Assembly (NCBI GenBank): GCA_964034945.1
Contig: OZ035960.1
Location: 13,401,957 to 13,465,956, forward strand
Source: Chrysopilus asiliformis
Taxonomy: Eukaryota; Arthropoda; Insecta; Diptera; Rhagionidae
DNA length: 64,000 nucleotides
Direction: 5' to 3'
Shown: positions 22,245-34,763 of the stretch, in pieces
Numbering within the stretch: the first letter of the stretch is position 1
How the letters are laid out: each line of letters opens with the position of its first letter
Notes under the pieces: generated by a model
What the model was told of the DNA's origin: nothing
The model's database searches: none
What the model saw: the letters and a program-made list of their open reading frames with translations, nothing else
Program-made: the position numbers and the translations under genes

Positions 22245-24255
22245 GAAAAAAGCATTTAAAACACGTTGATCGTCCACCGTTGCCAGTGGATAAAATATGT
22301 CTATCAACCATTGGCAGGACCATTCAGTTGACGTTCGACTTACTGTAATGAATTTGATTGATCGTGTGGACTCAACTTAACTCGAAAATAACTCGACCGA
22401 TTGCGTTGAAATTCTGTCTCATTTATTCTGAGAAAAGTTGAGAAATTCAGCTCAAATCATTTGTTTTGCTTGCCCGATGAAAAACTTTTTCGTTCAATTA
22501 AATAGAAAATTTTTCTTTTATGAAATTCTATGACGTTTGCTTCATAAACGACCTAAAAAAAATTCCACTAAAACGTAAGGTCGGTTTGTAATACAAACGA
22601 TATTCGAAATGACGTCAATTTAGTGACGTTTTTTGGTGGTCAGTTCAATCAAATTCAATTAAGACATCACGAAACCATCAATTTTTAATATTCTATGACT
22701 TCCATTGGCTATGGGATTAATTGATTTTTTCTTTCTTTTTGGAATTGCTATGTATTGCCCTGACAATAAACTATTAGCTTTTTTATTGATAGTGGAAGAT
22801 TTATCTCTCTAGAAAAACTCCATCAAATCTTTAAAATTTGTTAAAAACTAAATACCATCATCAGATGTAGCATGACCAAAAAGTTGTTATGGTTTAAGGA
22901 TCTAGAATCACCAAAAAACTCTCTGCCGAATATAACAAACTAGAAGTGTCGCCCCCTTAACAATTCACGGTCCAACGACACCTCAAGGGTTGGCCTTGGG
23001 CCTCAGGTCTTACTTTTTAGATGTACACAGCTTGCAGAAAACCGACTAGGGAAGATATTTGTGGACGAAAAATTTTCTTGTGGAGTTGCCTTTGTAATGG
23101 TGAAAATCGATTCCACATCCTTTCGGAATTGCAGGAGCTAGCAGGAGAGGGGGTAGATGTTAGTGGTAAAAAAGTGTTTTTTGAGAGTGAAAACGGGATC
23201 CATTTGCGTCAGCACTTTAAAATATATCTAGGACGGGATATTTTAAAAACCAAGCATATCATATTCGCTCTCCATAATATCCTGAATCTAACATCAAAGT
23301 TTCATTAAAATCGGTTCAATAGTTTCTGCGACATTTTTTCTCAAAAAACTGACTTTCTCTTACAACGTAGCTGTGAATCAACACTCAATTTTCAATTAAA
23401 TTACAAGAAAATCAAGAAAATTTCTCCTTAAAAATTCAATGACTTTGTATGGTTAAAAAAACAAATAAAATTTCAAAGGTTCTAGTTTTGAACTTTCATG
23501 CAATTTGCTTGATTTCTGAGGTCATCATTAAATTTCATCGGAATTGATAAAAAAACGTTGGCTAGTCGTCAATGAAGGTCAATCGGAAATGATAACTTGT
23601 TTATTTTTTTTTCTTACTTGATAATTTGTTTGAAAAGATTTCATTGCATTTGCAAAATTCTCAGCAAACAAAATGTTATGATAACATGTTATGTTTTGCT
23701 AAACTTTGGTGATGACTGGTTGTCTATCTATAGCTGAAAATTAATCAATTTTAATCAAAATTTCACTCCTCTCCAGGTCAATACGCAAATAATATTTCAA
23801 ATTTATTTTTTGGCTTGATTTTAGCGTTTGATAACATCTGTCTGGTCATAATCACAGAATTATGAGAAAATTAATAAGAAAACTTTTCTGAATAAATTGA
23901 ACGCGAAGACATGCCGGAATTTATGGGAATTTTGAATATTAGAAACATAGAGAAAAATATTAAAACAAAACATAATTAGCGCTTCTTCTTCTTGACGTTT
24001 TATCCCCGACATAGAATTCTTTTGTCACTTTTGCATGGTGAAACCTATGCCTATGGGACAAAATAATTCTCGTGGGGCAAATCCCCTGGACCACCTCGAA
24101 TTGAGATTTTTAAACAAATGAATTTTAACAGAAATTAATCTTCTCTCTGTGTACTACGCACAGCAGACCCTTCGTTGCCAGCTTAAAGTTTTTTGTATAA
24201 ATTTTAGAATGCCAAAAAACCATAAAAAACTTTTGGAAAAAACGTTTTCCTTATT
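22245..24255. other. AT-rich stretch without gene
   Basis: Contains an AAAATCGGTTCAATAGTTTC motif near 23305, one of several similar lines between here and 25350. The open frame at 23021-23308 has no start or splice context and is not supported. Confidence 0.35.
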
Positions 24256-24257
24256 CC

Positions 24258-24490
24258 AACACGCAACTCGTGATCAGCGAGCACGAAAACCCCCTAAAGC
24301 CAGTTTTTCGGAGACAAAATTAGAAAAAGGACATTTACGTTATCCTTCAGGACCTTCTGTCTCGAATTTTGAAATTTCAACATCAGATTCGTGATCAGCG
24401 ACCCCGGAAACCCCATAATGCCAATTTTTCCGGGGAAAAATGGGAAAAAGGATATTTGCGTTATTCTTACAGGACCTTCTGTTTTAAATG
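24258..24490. repeat. Tandem dimer of the GATCAGCGACCCC repeat
   Basis: Two units of about 115 bases, each with CGTGATCAGCGA, a CCCC(A/T)AAANCC stretch, an AAAAAGGA(C/T)ATTT stretch and a CAGGACCTTCTG end. Related to the dimer at 9080-9310. Confidence 0.6.
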
Positions 24491-24754
24491 TTTAAAATCT
24501 AATATAGCTAAAAACCTGCTCCTGGAAACGCAGATCATTTTCCAAAAAAACCACGTTAAAATCGGTCTAGTAGTTTTTGAGTTTTGTAATCTCAAACAGG
24601 CCAACAAAGATCCATTTTTATATATATAGATTGAAGTACATAAAAACTTCAATAAAAAGTTACCGCATGGACGCTTGGAATGTTTACTTTGAGTAATTTC
24701 AGACACAATTTGAAAAATTTCATGAAAATCGGTCAACTTAGACTCTAGCTTTAA

Positions 24755-25013
24755 CCCTCATACTGTCCTCGGGTCATTTCTGACCCAAATTCGATTTTAA
24801 TTAAAAGTATCTTCTCAACTACATGAACAATGTTTGTATGGTGTAGGCTCTGTGAACAAATTTCTTTTGAATACCGAAAACAATAATCTATTTGTTCATA
24901 TTTTAATCCATTGAAGAGCACTGTAGTCTTCATGGGTCATAAATGGGTCATAATGGGTCATTCTTGACCCACGAAGCCATCATACGTTATTTTTCTTAAG
25001 GACAGTATGAGGG
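24755..25013. mobile_element. piggyBac-type MITE
   Basis: Inverted ends CCCTCATACTGTCC and GGACAGTATGAGGG are flanked directly by TTAA on both sides (24751-24754 and 25014-25017). TTAA target and CCC-type termini are the piggyBac signature. Inside are repeated GGGTCAT / TGACCC motifs. Length 259 bases, no transposase. Confidence 0.85.
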
Positions 25014-25017
25014 TTAA

Positions 25018-27730
25018 GGTTTCAAAAAAATACTGACCATGTACTGGTGTGCAATACACCCCAGCTTCAAAAACTTCTATAAAAAGTAAACCGGCCGATT
25101 CCAAAGATTTTTTTAGTGGCATCTGTGGAAAATTTTACACAAAATTTGAAAGATTTTATGAAAATCGGTCAACTTTTACTCAAATTTCGAGGCTTGAAAG
25201 GCAATCAAAAAAGAATCAATATAAAATTGAATTGAAATTTTTTGAACCTAGTAGGTTTTTTTAGCAAATGTTATCCCTTACTGATAGTACTCGTATATAG
25301 GTCCTCACGAGTTATGCTGTAAAATTTCAGCTCAATCGGTACAGTGGTTTTAAAGTGAGTGAGAAGGCTTTTTCTGGATTTTTCTTCAACTTTTTTGGCA
25401 AACCAATACCACAAATCGAAACTATATTCGTTGTCGTGAAAGTAATAGCTACTTTTATATAATTTTTAATGTGTTTGTAACTGTTAACTCGCCATTTTTA
25501 CCTGTAAATGTCTGAAATTTTGATGGAATTTTTAATTTTTTTAAGAATAGGCAATTTTGATTGTTTTTGGAATTGAAATTAATTATTTTAGATGGAGTCC
25601 CGACTCTCCGTCATAAAATAATTAGATTCACATTTTTTTCTCTGTGTACAGAGTAAAGGTTAAGAATCATTGATGGCATTGCGACATTTGTAGGGTATTG
25701 CAACCGTGATAATAGTACATTCATTAATGGCGAATTCTAATCACAATTTTTGGACCTCGCTCTACTCTGGAGTCAAAGAGTGCCTACTTAATTCAAAACA
25801 ATTTTGTTACAAAAAATTTGTCAAAATTTTCTGTTCGATTTAAAGCTTGAATCGAACACTGTTCGAGCAAAAAGAGCACGCCATTCGGATACGTCATAAA
25901 TCTTCCGTAACCGCCTAGAAACATTTTTCATTTTATGGGGCAGTTACGAAAATTCACTGTCAAGGTGCGTGCAGGAAAAAGAAGATTTTTCCAATTTCCT
26001 GTCCCATTGAATCATGTCTTTTCTATGCTTTTGGATTTATGAAAATTCACACACATAAAAAACATTTCCTGGGAATCGAGTCTATAGAATCAATCATTTG
26101 GCCCAACCCAATAAAAATCATACAATATCCGAAAATACTTCCTTTTGGGGTTTTCCGTTTCATTTTTCACTTTCTCTAAAATATTTCTCCACTATTGGGT
26201 AGAATTGATGTCAGAATTTTCCGAAACTACACAAATTGATTGAATAAATGCGGAAAGAGACATCTAAAAAAAGGAAGAGAAGTGGAAAATTGCTGATGGG
26301 TTCTTTTGAAATCGATATTTTCAGCATTTGATTGTTTTTTTTTCTTTTGGTCAAGAGCTCAACGCTTTCAGAAGTGGATTCTGGATGAGGGGTTTGAAGT
26401 ATTCCAAATCCCCAACAATCATGAAGTATTAATTAACCTTGAAACCGTAATCGTTGTATTAACACGATTTGCATATTCCACCCTCAACCCACTGTTGCCC
26501 ATATATTTGCCGGCGTGTCATAACCTATGAGATAAGTGGGTTTATTTAAGGATATTCCGTAAACATGACGACAACATTCTGATATCATGTCACCAAAATC
26601 AATTTCATTACGATATCAAATGTCAAATTAGGGGTTATGGCTGTAGAATTTCACCAATAAAATCTCCACCCCAAAAAATTTCAAATCCTCCCCAGTTGGT
26701 TTTTGTCTAGCGAAGCAAACAAGTCACGCACTGTTGAAAATGGATGAAATCAGTGACCGAATAATCGCAGCCGGTAAAGAAATTACATCGGAATTGCCAA
26801 GAAACAATTTTCTTTTGGGTGAAGACGGGTTGACCGTAAGAAGAAGTAGAAGTCAAAATTGTGACCCGGGCGCTATAATTTTGGCCATGATCTCAAATGT
26901 TTTGGAAATACGAAAGAAAATATTCGAGAAATTACCCTAAAACAATTTATTTGATTTAGCGGATAGCCTAAAAGAATTGCGAAAGAAATATTTCTTTTAC
27001 ATCCATTCCATGGTGGTTAATTGCCATTTTTATTGCTTGCTAATGGAAGAAAAAAAAGAGTTTTATTATTTAATAAGGTGATAGCCATTTCTGACGTTTA
27101 CAGTTCGACCGCCCGTTATTAACACGAAATTAACATTCACACTTAATTTTTGTTTCTCTCTCTTTCAAAGAACTAAATTACGTAATGTAACGTAAGCTGT
27201 ACGTAAGTCGGTTTTTAATTTGCACTAGCAAACTCGCACAGAACGAGAGTCCACTATATTAACGACACCATTTGTTATCATGGCATCTGCTGTTAGTTGA
27301 TTAAAAATCCTTATAAATGTTTCAATTTCACTTATTTGTGCGGTTGCGGTGAAAACGTTTATGAATTACGATTTCAGATAACTCTCCCATACACCAGAAT
27401 CCTATTCGGACGAATTCTGATAGTACCACCACACTCTCCTTGAGAGTAGACAACTGTCAGATTAGACACTTTTCATGCAATTTCTCAAAAAAGAAGAGTA
27501 TCTGCATTCGGTTGTAGCTTTCAAAGAAGGATGTTCGCCTGTAACTTTTGACCCCATCAACGGAGAAATTTTCTTCAAATTGCGTTGGATTGCTTGCTTG
27601 CCATGACGCAGATGTTTTACGGCAATTTCCGATAGTTGATCAAATTATTTTAAGAAAATCTTTTGTAATTTTCTTTATTATTTTTATCTTTTGAGAGCTC
27701 ACTGTGGAACAAGTCACGGATTTTTAAAAT
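25018..27730. other. AT-rich stretch without recognised gene
   Basis: Contains repeated ATGAAAATCGGTCAAC and TCAATCGGTACAGTGG motifs up to about 25350. A GCGACATTTGTAGGGTATTG stretch near 25680 recurs in diverged form near 43965 and 45435. The open frames at 26306 and 26734 have ATG starts but no donor in frame and unremarkable composition; I do not support them as genes. Confidence 0.35.
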
Positions 27731-27734
27731 TTTT

Positions 27735-28232
27735 ATACTCTATATCAGTGCTCCGCAACCTTTATTTGCATACGGCACACAAATTTTTTTTTCTGGAAAT
27801 CCGGGGCACACCACAAAGGAAAATATAAAAAAAATTGTATTTAAAATTATATTTAAAATTTAAAAAAAATCCTGAAAGAATTACTAAATAGCTATTTGAA
27901 TTGTTTACCGCGGCACACCTAATATCATTTCCCGGCACACCAGTGTGCCGCAGCACACTGGTTGCGGAGCACTGCTCTATATGATATATTATATAGGAGT
28001 ATGTTAGATTTAGAATACCGTTTGTAACGCATCGAACCCATTGTCACCCTGGATTAGGTTAGGGATGAGAAAAGATTTTGATTATCGCATGTCCGTCCGT
28101 CTGTTTGTCCGTCCGTGAACACCATAAGTTTCGAAAGGATTGATCTAGAGACTTGAAATTTTGTTTAGTCGCGTTTCTCATAAATTGTAGGACTGAGTTC
28201 TTGAACGGGCAAAATCGTACCATTCTTGATGA
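27735..28232 (+). mobile_element. Family B element B6, 5' part only
   Basis: TATACTCTATAT is split by a hAT MITE, then GATATATTATATAGGAGTAT, GTTAGATTTAGAATACC, a GTCC/GTCT block, the core and GAACGGGCAAAATCG follow. It stops near 28232, just before another TIR element, and the 3' half is absent on the far side. This copy best preserves the 5' end of family B. Confidence 0.7.
27746..27974. mobile_element. hAT-type MITE with perfect 8-bp duplication, nested in B6
   Basis: Ends CAGTGCTCCGCAACC and GGTTGCGGAGCACTG are flanked on both sides by CTCTATAT (27738-27745 and 27975-27982). The empty site is visible in B3 at about 8093 (CTCTATATGA). Internal CGGCACAC / GTGTGCCG motifs repeat in both orientations. 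Length 229 bases. Confidence 0.92.
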
Positions 28233-28239
28233 CACTATG

Positions 28240-28513
28240 GACTGTGTTTACATTAAGACTCACTTTGAGGCGGCACGTCTTTCCTCATTTTTCTGCCGTG
28301 TGCACAGGGTTCGCTTTATCTGGATTCATAAACCGGTTTCATCAACAAAACTAAACGACAGGTTTCAACGACCAGACTCAAAAACCGGTTTGCGACCGAT
28401 AATTTTAAGTGAATCTAAACTTCGTTCGCTCTTTTTGGTTTCCCTCCCCACTGCGTCCCTCACCCTCACGAGTGACGTGCCGCCTCAAAGTGAGTCCTAA
28501 TGTAAACACAGTC
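28240..28513. mobile_element. TIR element truncating B6
   Basis: About 40-base inverted ends start GACTGTGTTTACATTA and end TAATGTAAACACAGTC, with a subterminal CTTTGAGGCGGCACGTC pair. ATG occurs on both sides and may be a 3-base duplication. Length 274 bases; superfamily not determined. Confidence 0.7.
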
Positions 28514-28519
28514 ATGGAA

Positions 28520-29625
28520 AGCTCCGCCTAAAACACCTTCGAATTCGAATTTTCCTAGCGTCAAAAATTTTTGAAAGATGGCAAAGATAGCTCTTTCTAC
28601 TTTCCACCAGCTTTTTTCATCTTTCGCCAAAATCTTATATTCTAAAAATAAAAATGGCAAAAGTCTGCCGATTAATTTATAATTTATAAAAACCGTAAGA
28701 TTGTTTTGGTTTCAATTTCCATAACGTCGGGTATTTTTGACCGCACCTGACAATTACTCATTTTTCATAGTTGCACATGAAACATTACACCGATGTATGC
28801 AATTTACAACCTTGCAATCAATTGAATTCGTAGACGATACTCCGAAGCACTCAACAAATTTACATCAAGGTGGAATAATTTCCCGCCATTGTTCTCTGAT
28901 CAATTACGGATAGCGATGAATTATCCACATTTGATATCGACATGACATGACCGTCATTCTAAATTACTGCTGTCTTAAGCTGAACCTACAGTACTGATTA
29001 TTGATATTTTGAAAACATCTGCAAAATGTACAAAAATGTTGAGTTCTTTATATTCGAAAAGATGATTTTCGAATATGTGACACCTACCCGTATGGATCAG
29101 GTTTCTCTTATATTTTGCTTGTAAGAAATGCATCCGGGATTGAGAAATCGATTTCGCCAAAATATTTGTCTTTTTGCAAGTGGAAGTCAGACCTCATTAA
29201 CGTTAAGACAGTAACTTGTACCAGTATACGCGATTTGTGGCACTTATGATTATGTGTGCGTGTGCTGGTAATGAGAATTAAAGACATTTTAGTTAGAGCA
29301 GGTTGGCATATATTCTCATGACATACTCGTATGTCAACCGCTACGTCGCCGATCACATATATACTGCTTGTGTCAAGCACTAGAAGAAAATACATTAGCG
29401 TTAACGGTTATAATGATTGAGTGTAAGTTAGTAGCTGTCCATAAAATACGTGACTCTAATTTCCATCCTTTTCCTCAGTTTTACACTGGCGTCACACTAC
29501 TGCAGACCTTTCCCCTACAAATTTCTGACAAATTTCTGATTTATAGGAGAAAGGTCTGCGGTTGGATTACATATAGATCCAGGCTAAGCCAATTTAGATT
29601 GGAATTTAATCCAAGATTTTTTTAC
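28520..29625. other. AT-rich stretch without gene
   Basis: A solo GCTGTCCATAAAATACGTGA end near 29440 belongs to the MITE family at 50016. The open frame at 29368-29646 runs into B7 and is not supported. Confidence 0.35.
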
Positions 29626-29627
29626 CG

Positions 29628-29974
29628 TGTGTCTGTCTGTTCGTGAACATCATAACTTTCGAAAGCATTGAGCTAGAGACTTGAAATTTTGTATAGTTAC
29701 GTTTCTTATAAATGGCTAGTCCAAGTTCTTGAACGGGCAAAATCGGACTATTCCTTCCCCCTTCCCTCATACAAACGAAACTTTTCTCGAAAACGGTGAG
29801 TCATATGGAGAAATTTATTATGGGAAAATGGGTTTAGAATAGGATTTTACATAACCGCTCCACACATCAAAATCTAATCGAACCGCTCCTTTTTTCCTCT
29901 ACCACACAAATGGATTTTTTAAAATAAACATTTTGTCGGTCATCATATAGAATATTTGACAATTGTAGCTTATG
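29628..29974 (+). mobile_element. Family B element B7, 5'-truncated
   Basis: Begins around the GTCTGTCTGTTCGTGAAC block and retains the core GAGCTAGAGACTTGAAATTT. It has one internal unit (CGAAAACGGTGAGTC... to ...ATTTTACATAAC) and a 3' end TTGACAATTGTAGCTTATG. This is the short, single-unit form. Confidence 0.7.
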
Positions 29975-29979
29975 TTTGT

Positions 29980-31600
29980 AATTGAAATTACCTATTTTAG
30001 TTATAGCTCCGATTTGCCATTATAAAATAGTTAGATTTAGTATTTTTTCTCTGCGTACGATAAGATTTTTTTGAGGTTAGATTTTCATAGAAGCTGCCAT
30101 TTGAATTTCTTCCAAGTACTGGAGTCAGTCAACATAAGGCTTAACAAATCAAACTGATTGTGTATACCTGGCATTACTGTGTTATTGCTATGCATTTTCC
30201 AACATAAAATTTCAATGCAGCATTAAAATATCAGAAACCTCTGACTTTCTCAATGTTTTCTCTGAACAAAAAAAAACACTCAACAGATAAATATTTGTTT
30301 AAAAGAAAAATAATGAAAAAAAAGAAAAATTGACTAGCCTTTATACTAGAAATTTATGACAATTGAAAAGACTTTAATGTCGTCGAGGGTCGTAATTCGA
30401 TTCAATTTTACCATAATATGGCGATGGTAAATAATTCGTATTTTTTATTTTAAAGACATTTTAATGTCTTGACAAACCAAGCAAATATTCCAACTGCAAG
30501 CAATCATCAATATTTTCATATTGAATGTAAACAAATTAAATCGACGCCTCCTTCAAGTCTAGTTTCGAGTTTCAAGTGTTTTTTTTTAAGAAATCGAATG
30601 GTTGTCAAAGAATTACTCATGGTTTTGATGGTATTTCAGGTTGTTTGAAGTTTTTCGAGCTCAAATACGTGTACCCTTATAGAAAATACAAATTTGCGAA
30701 GCACCATAATCGGATTAAAATTGTTCAACCTTAATAGGATTGAAACACAGTTGATTATGGCAGAACTTGTATTTTTATTACATGTAAATTTATCAATAAT
30801 AATATTTGATGTGTTGTACATTCGAGACCATTCAGAAAAAAGAACATAACGCAACTTTAGTCGATTTTAGCACGTGATGTCACTTTGCGGTTTGTATATA
30901 TTCGAAAATGTAAACATTAGCCTCAAGTTGATATCATAATGCAGTATTACAACGCCATTAAAGTAATTAACGCTGAAAAAATAACACCAAACTTTTAATA
31001 AATAGTGAAATGTGATTTTTATCTACCACAAAGTAAATTGCAAACCACGTGAATATTTGGACTCTTAATTAAGTAAAAGCGGGCTTAAGCCTAAGACACA
31101 GAATTTCTGATAAAACACAAAGTCCACTCTTGTGGGTGACCTTCAAAAATTGATTAATCACATGAGCAAGTGAATTAATGATAAAAAAAAAGATTTGCAT
31201 TTTACTCATTTATAAATATTTATTATTGGGTTAATTTTACAGCTGTGTATGTTAGATACTGTCCATAGAGAACCACACATTACCGCCGCGCCCCATTAAT
31301 TCTTAGTTACAGATCATTAAACATGTTTTCAAATGGCGAACACCATCGATGCAATTAATATGCACACAATGAACCATTTTTAATCCAAAATACGAAATTT
31401 TATGAAATTAAAAGCTTTAGTTGATGTTAGTTGTATAATTTGATCATTTCCAATCATATCACGCGCAAAAAGTTGCGTAACAAACTAAACATCGGTTCAT
31501 ACATCTGTACTTAAAGCGAGACGTGTGAGTATTTTTGAATACCTTTTGTTAGTTTTAGGAAAAATGAAAAAAATAACATTGTTGTGACTAGCAATATCAC
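29980..31600. other. AT-rich stretch without gene
   Basis: No repeat family or coding signal recognised. The minus-strand frame at 30636-30854 is not supported by start context or splice sites. Confidence 0.35.
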
Positions 31601-31605
31601 AGGCA

Positions 31606-31690
31606 TTGTGGCTCAATGGTAAAGCACTGAAACACCAGCTGGTACCCGAAAATCTTCAATTATTTTAAGATTTTGTTCGTCACTCTATAT
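31606..31690 (+). other. Possible degraded tRNA-derived sequence
   Basis: GTGGCTCAATGGTAAAGCAC resembles the D-arm and A box of a tRNA. The expected B box is poor (GGTACCCGAAAATC), and no full cloverleaf forms. A decayed SINE head is the likelier explanation; it abuts A2. Confidence 0.25.
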
Positions 31691-31697
31691 TAAAAAA

Positions 31698-32093
31698 CAT
31701 AACAAAAGCTATAATTGCCAATCTGGCAATTATTGAAAACCCGTATGGTGATATTCGTATCATAATTTGAGCAGTTGTACCAAAATTCCACTTTGAAGTC
31801 AAACTTTCCAATTAGATTTTTTTAAAATTTATTCCAATCGGATTTTGATGTATGGGAGTTTTATGTAGAATCATATCCTAAATAACTTTTGTTCTTGGAC
31901 TTTTTTGATAAGATGCATCGTTTTTGAGATATTCGCAAAAAACGTTTTCGTTCGTATGGGGGGTACCCCCCCTAATGGTCCATTTTTGCCCATTAACGAA
32001 CTTAGCCTTGCATTTTACGAGAAACGGAACTGTGCAAAATTTCTAGTCTCTAGCTCAATCCGTGCGCCCGCAATCCGCGCCACAGACGGACAG

Positions 32094-32124
<31 letters not shown>

Positions 32125-32257
32125 GACGGACGGACGGCCATGCAAAAATTAATTATTTTTATCATTCTAAACACACTGGTGTGATGACGGGATCTTGGCG
32201 TTACAAACGGTAAGGCAAAGTTAGTAGACCCTTTGGTATACATACCATACGGGTATA
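31698..32257 (-). mobile_element. Family A Helentron-like element A2
   Basis: A complete 560-base copy: the 5' end lies at 32257 (TATACCCGTATGG on the minus strand), followed by a (GTCY)n block (32092-32140), the core, an unexpanded GGGGGGTACCCCCC palindrome, and a 3' hairpin TTGCCAGATTGGCAA. It preserves the TAAAAATAATTAATTTTTGC stretch that is interrupted in the copy at 41357, so it acts as the empty-site reference. Confidence 0.85.
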
Positions 32258-32654
32258 AAAATCCATTTGTGTTGGACAGGGAGGAGGAAAATTCTTGAAT
32301 TCTTTTAAGATTTTATTTTCGGGTATCACACCTGAAGTTTTACATGGATTACGAAACACCCTGAGAAAAACAAGCGATTTTCGTTTTTTTTTTTTTCTGG
32401 GAAAGCTAAATGTTGTCCTCTCCCAAAGTTTATCGCTGAGCAAAATTAGGGTTGCCGTCCATCTGACCTCTTTTTAAGAGCGTCCGGCGACGTCGGAATG
32501 GTTTTTTCAAATATGTCCAGGGATTTTAAGCTTGTCTGGCGAAATTTCGAGCCACTTAAGAAATCATAAAACCAAGTCATCAAGAAACACAAAACACGGA
32601 GTGTGAGACTTTCAATTTAAACCGATATTTGACATCGAAATGCCAAAATTTTCA

Positions 32655-32750
32655 TCTGCGTCACATTTTTCGAGAAATTCTAACTCGATAGAATTGAGCT
32701 AGAGGCTTGAAATTTTGTATAGTTGCGTTTCTCGTAAATAGCTTTTAAGT
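32655..32750 (+). mobile_element. Family B core fragment
   Basis: Only the core region is left: GATAGAATTGAGCTAGAGGC, TTGAAATTTTGTATAGTTGC and TTTCTCGTAAATAGC. Neither the microsatellite nor the 3' hairpin is present. Confidence 0.55.
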
Positions 32751-33307
32751 GAGAAAAAAGGAAAAGCCACAGGTGTCTCCCCTCTCCTTTCTACACCGTT
32801 GAGCTATGGTAATTTTTTTTTAATTTTAAGTGTGCCCGGGGTTTTGAGGATTTTTCGCTCATGAGTCGCAGATTTCTAAAATTTGTGTTGGCAACTCTGT
32901 GTAGAAAACTTATGAATGGTTTGTCTTTCCGGAAAAACTTTTGGCTCAGATAGACAAACTAGTTTGAAACAGAGGTGAAAACGAAAATTTTACTCTAGGA
33001 GAGAAACTAATTTACTGCCAAGAACCAAAGTTTTTCTTTAACAGCCGAATTATTTTGCGATATACCGCTAGGAGCCAAGTAAAAGTAAAATTTTCCTCTG
33101 TTAGATAAACAAGTTTCGATGCGAGAGTCAAACATAAATTAAGTTTCCTGTTTGTCACCAAACTTGAACAAATAGCCAAACACAATATTTAAAAGTTTTT
33201 TCTTTAAATTTTACGTGGTAATCTGATCAAGGTAATCAGATCAAATTTTGTTGGTACAAAGTGCGTCAAAAACCTTACAAATGTCACATGTTTATACATT
33301 TATATAA

Positions 33308-33428
33308 GGCCCTATCACAGAATCCGATACAAATGGTTCGGATCGTAAACTCAATGTTGTTGTTAGTGTTTTATACCAACATTAGGTTTACGATCCGAAC
33401 CATTCGTATCGGATTCTGTGATAGGGCC
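33308..33428. mobile_element. Palindromic MITE-like hairpin
   Basis: Arms GGCCCTATCACAGAATCCGA... and its inverse run about 45 bases with one mismatch around a loop of about 30 bases. TATATAA occurs directly on both sides (33301-33307 and 33429-33435), either a 7-base target duplication or part of an extended palindrome. Length 121 bases; non-coding. Confidence 0.75.
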
Positions 33429-33439
33429 TATATAAACAG

Positions 33440-34640
33440 TGTGGCTATAAGGACCCAAGAGTTTTGTTCAGGAAGGTAAACGTTTAAAGAAAAATTGCCG
33501 TCACTCAAGTAAACTTTTCATGCATTCAGAATGGTGATAAAACATTTGTAATGTTTGTCACCCACCAACAGCAGTAAATTTTACCCAAAATTTTCCAAAA
33601 CTTGCATAACCATTAAAGCCTTTCAAATTTGCACCATGATAAGAAGGCAGCTCAAGAACAAGTTGAAATTTATCGCAATTGAATTTATTCAAATCACTGC
33701 AATATCATATCATCGTCATTCGTCTGTTGCTCGCTAAATGACCAATGATTTTGCATATGATCTTTTTTTTACTGCTGCTACTGAATTTCAAAAAAAGTAA
33801 ACTTGTAATTGTGATTCTCGATGCAGCGTGTTCTGAAAGTCATTGGAACAAGTCAATTTGCAATTCAAATTGATCGCAATTGAAACGATTTGTAGGACTT
33901 TTAGCCTTTAAGAAGCTGTCAACTATCAGTGACGCATGCGCCCACAAATCGCCCCCGATTTTAAACGTCAACTTGACAGATGTGGCAAACTATAGATAAT
34001 TGAGTTATGCTAACGCCAGTCAGTTCCAACTTGGTAACAATCCTATATATCGATGGGTCTTATCTTTAAGTGATTTTCTCCAGAGGTTGATTTTGATTGC
34101 AAGGTGTAATAAATATACAAACTTAAATTATAATAATTTCTTACTCCCATATAAATACGACAAATAATCAAGATATTGGGTGCGACAGCATTAATATTCC
34201 ATTAACGAGCTCACTGTATTTCATATTGACGTGAAAAACTTTAATGACAAATGAGATTTTGCAACATTTTGCTTTTATTGTCATTTACTTTGGGTAATAC
34301 AATGTTGATGGTCGTTGGCATCAACAAAACTTAACATTTAAGTATTAGAATTTATATGGTTTAAGTAAGCTAAGCGTAACTTAAATTATTTTGAATTAAA
34401 AGTGCGTGTCAGGCGTTATTTAGTAATAAACCACAGTACTGATGAGTCGAAGGCTTTTATTTTATGTTCACGTAACTTATTTTACCCCAATAAAAAACGT
34501 TTTACTACAACCGATGCCAAAAATTGCGCTGTTATCCAGTAACAGTTACGACACTAATCTGCATGCTGCAATAATGCTTATCCACATATGCGTGTTTTCT
34601 TTGAAAATTGAAGTGTGCGCAATCATAAATTTTTCAAATG
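33440..34640. other. AT-rich stretch without gene
   Basis: No recognised gene or repeat family. Small open frames at 33555 and 34442 are unsupported. Confidence 0.35.
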
Positions 34641-34649
34641 ACATTTGAC

Positions 34650-34755
34650 ACTGCACTGCAGCGCTGCATCAATTGTGTCATCAACCAACGCTGCTGCATG
34701 CTTTCCATTGCGTGAACGTACAACGCTGCAGCACGCTGCGTCAATTGTGTTTCTC
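34650..34755. repeat. GCTGCA-rich short repeats
   Basis: GCTGCATCAATTGTGTCAT and GCTGCGTCAATTGTGTTTC are diverged direct copies, separated by GCTGCTGCATGC-type strings. It directly precedes the palindrome at 34764 and could be an older repeat remnant. Confidence 0.4.
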
Positions 34756-34763
34756 ACCTAAGT

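Noticed and set aside
26306..26940. Possible small genes at 26306-26530 and 26734-26940
   Set aside because: ATG-started but without in-frame donor, conserved composition or recognisable motif; length is within chance for this window.
31606..31690. Functional tRNA gene
   Set aside because: Only a D-arm-like part is present; no T-arm, no acceptor stem pairing.
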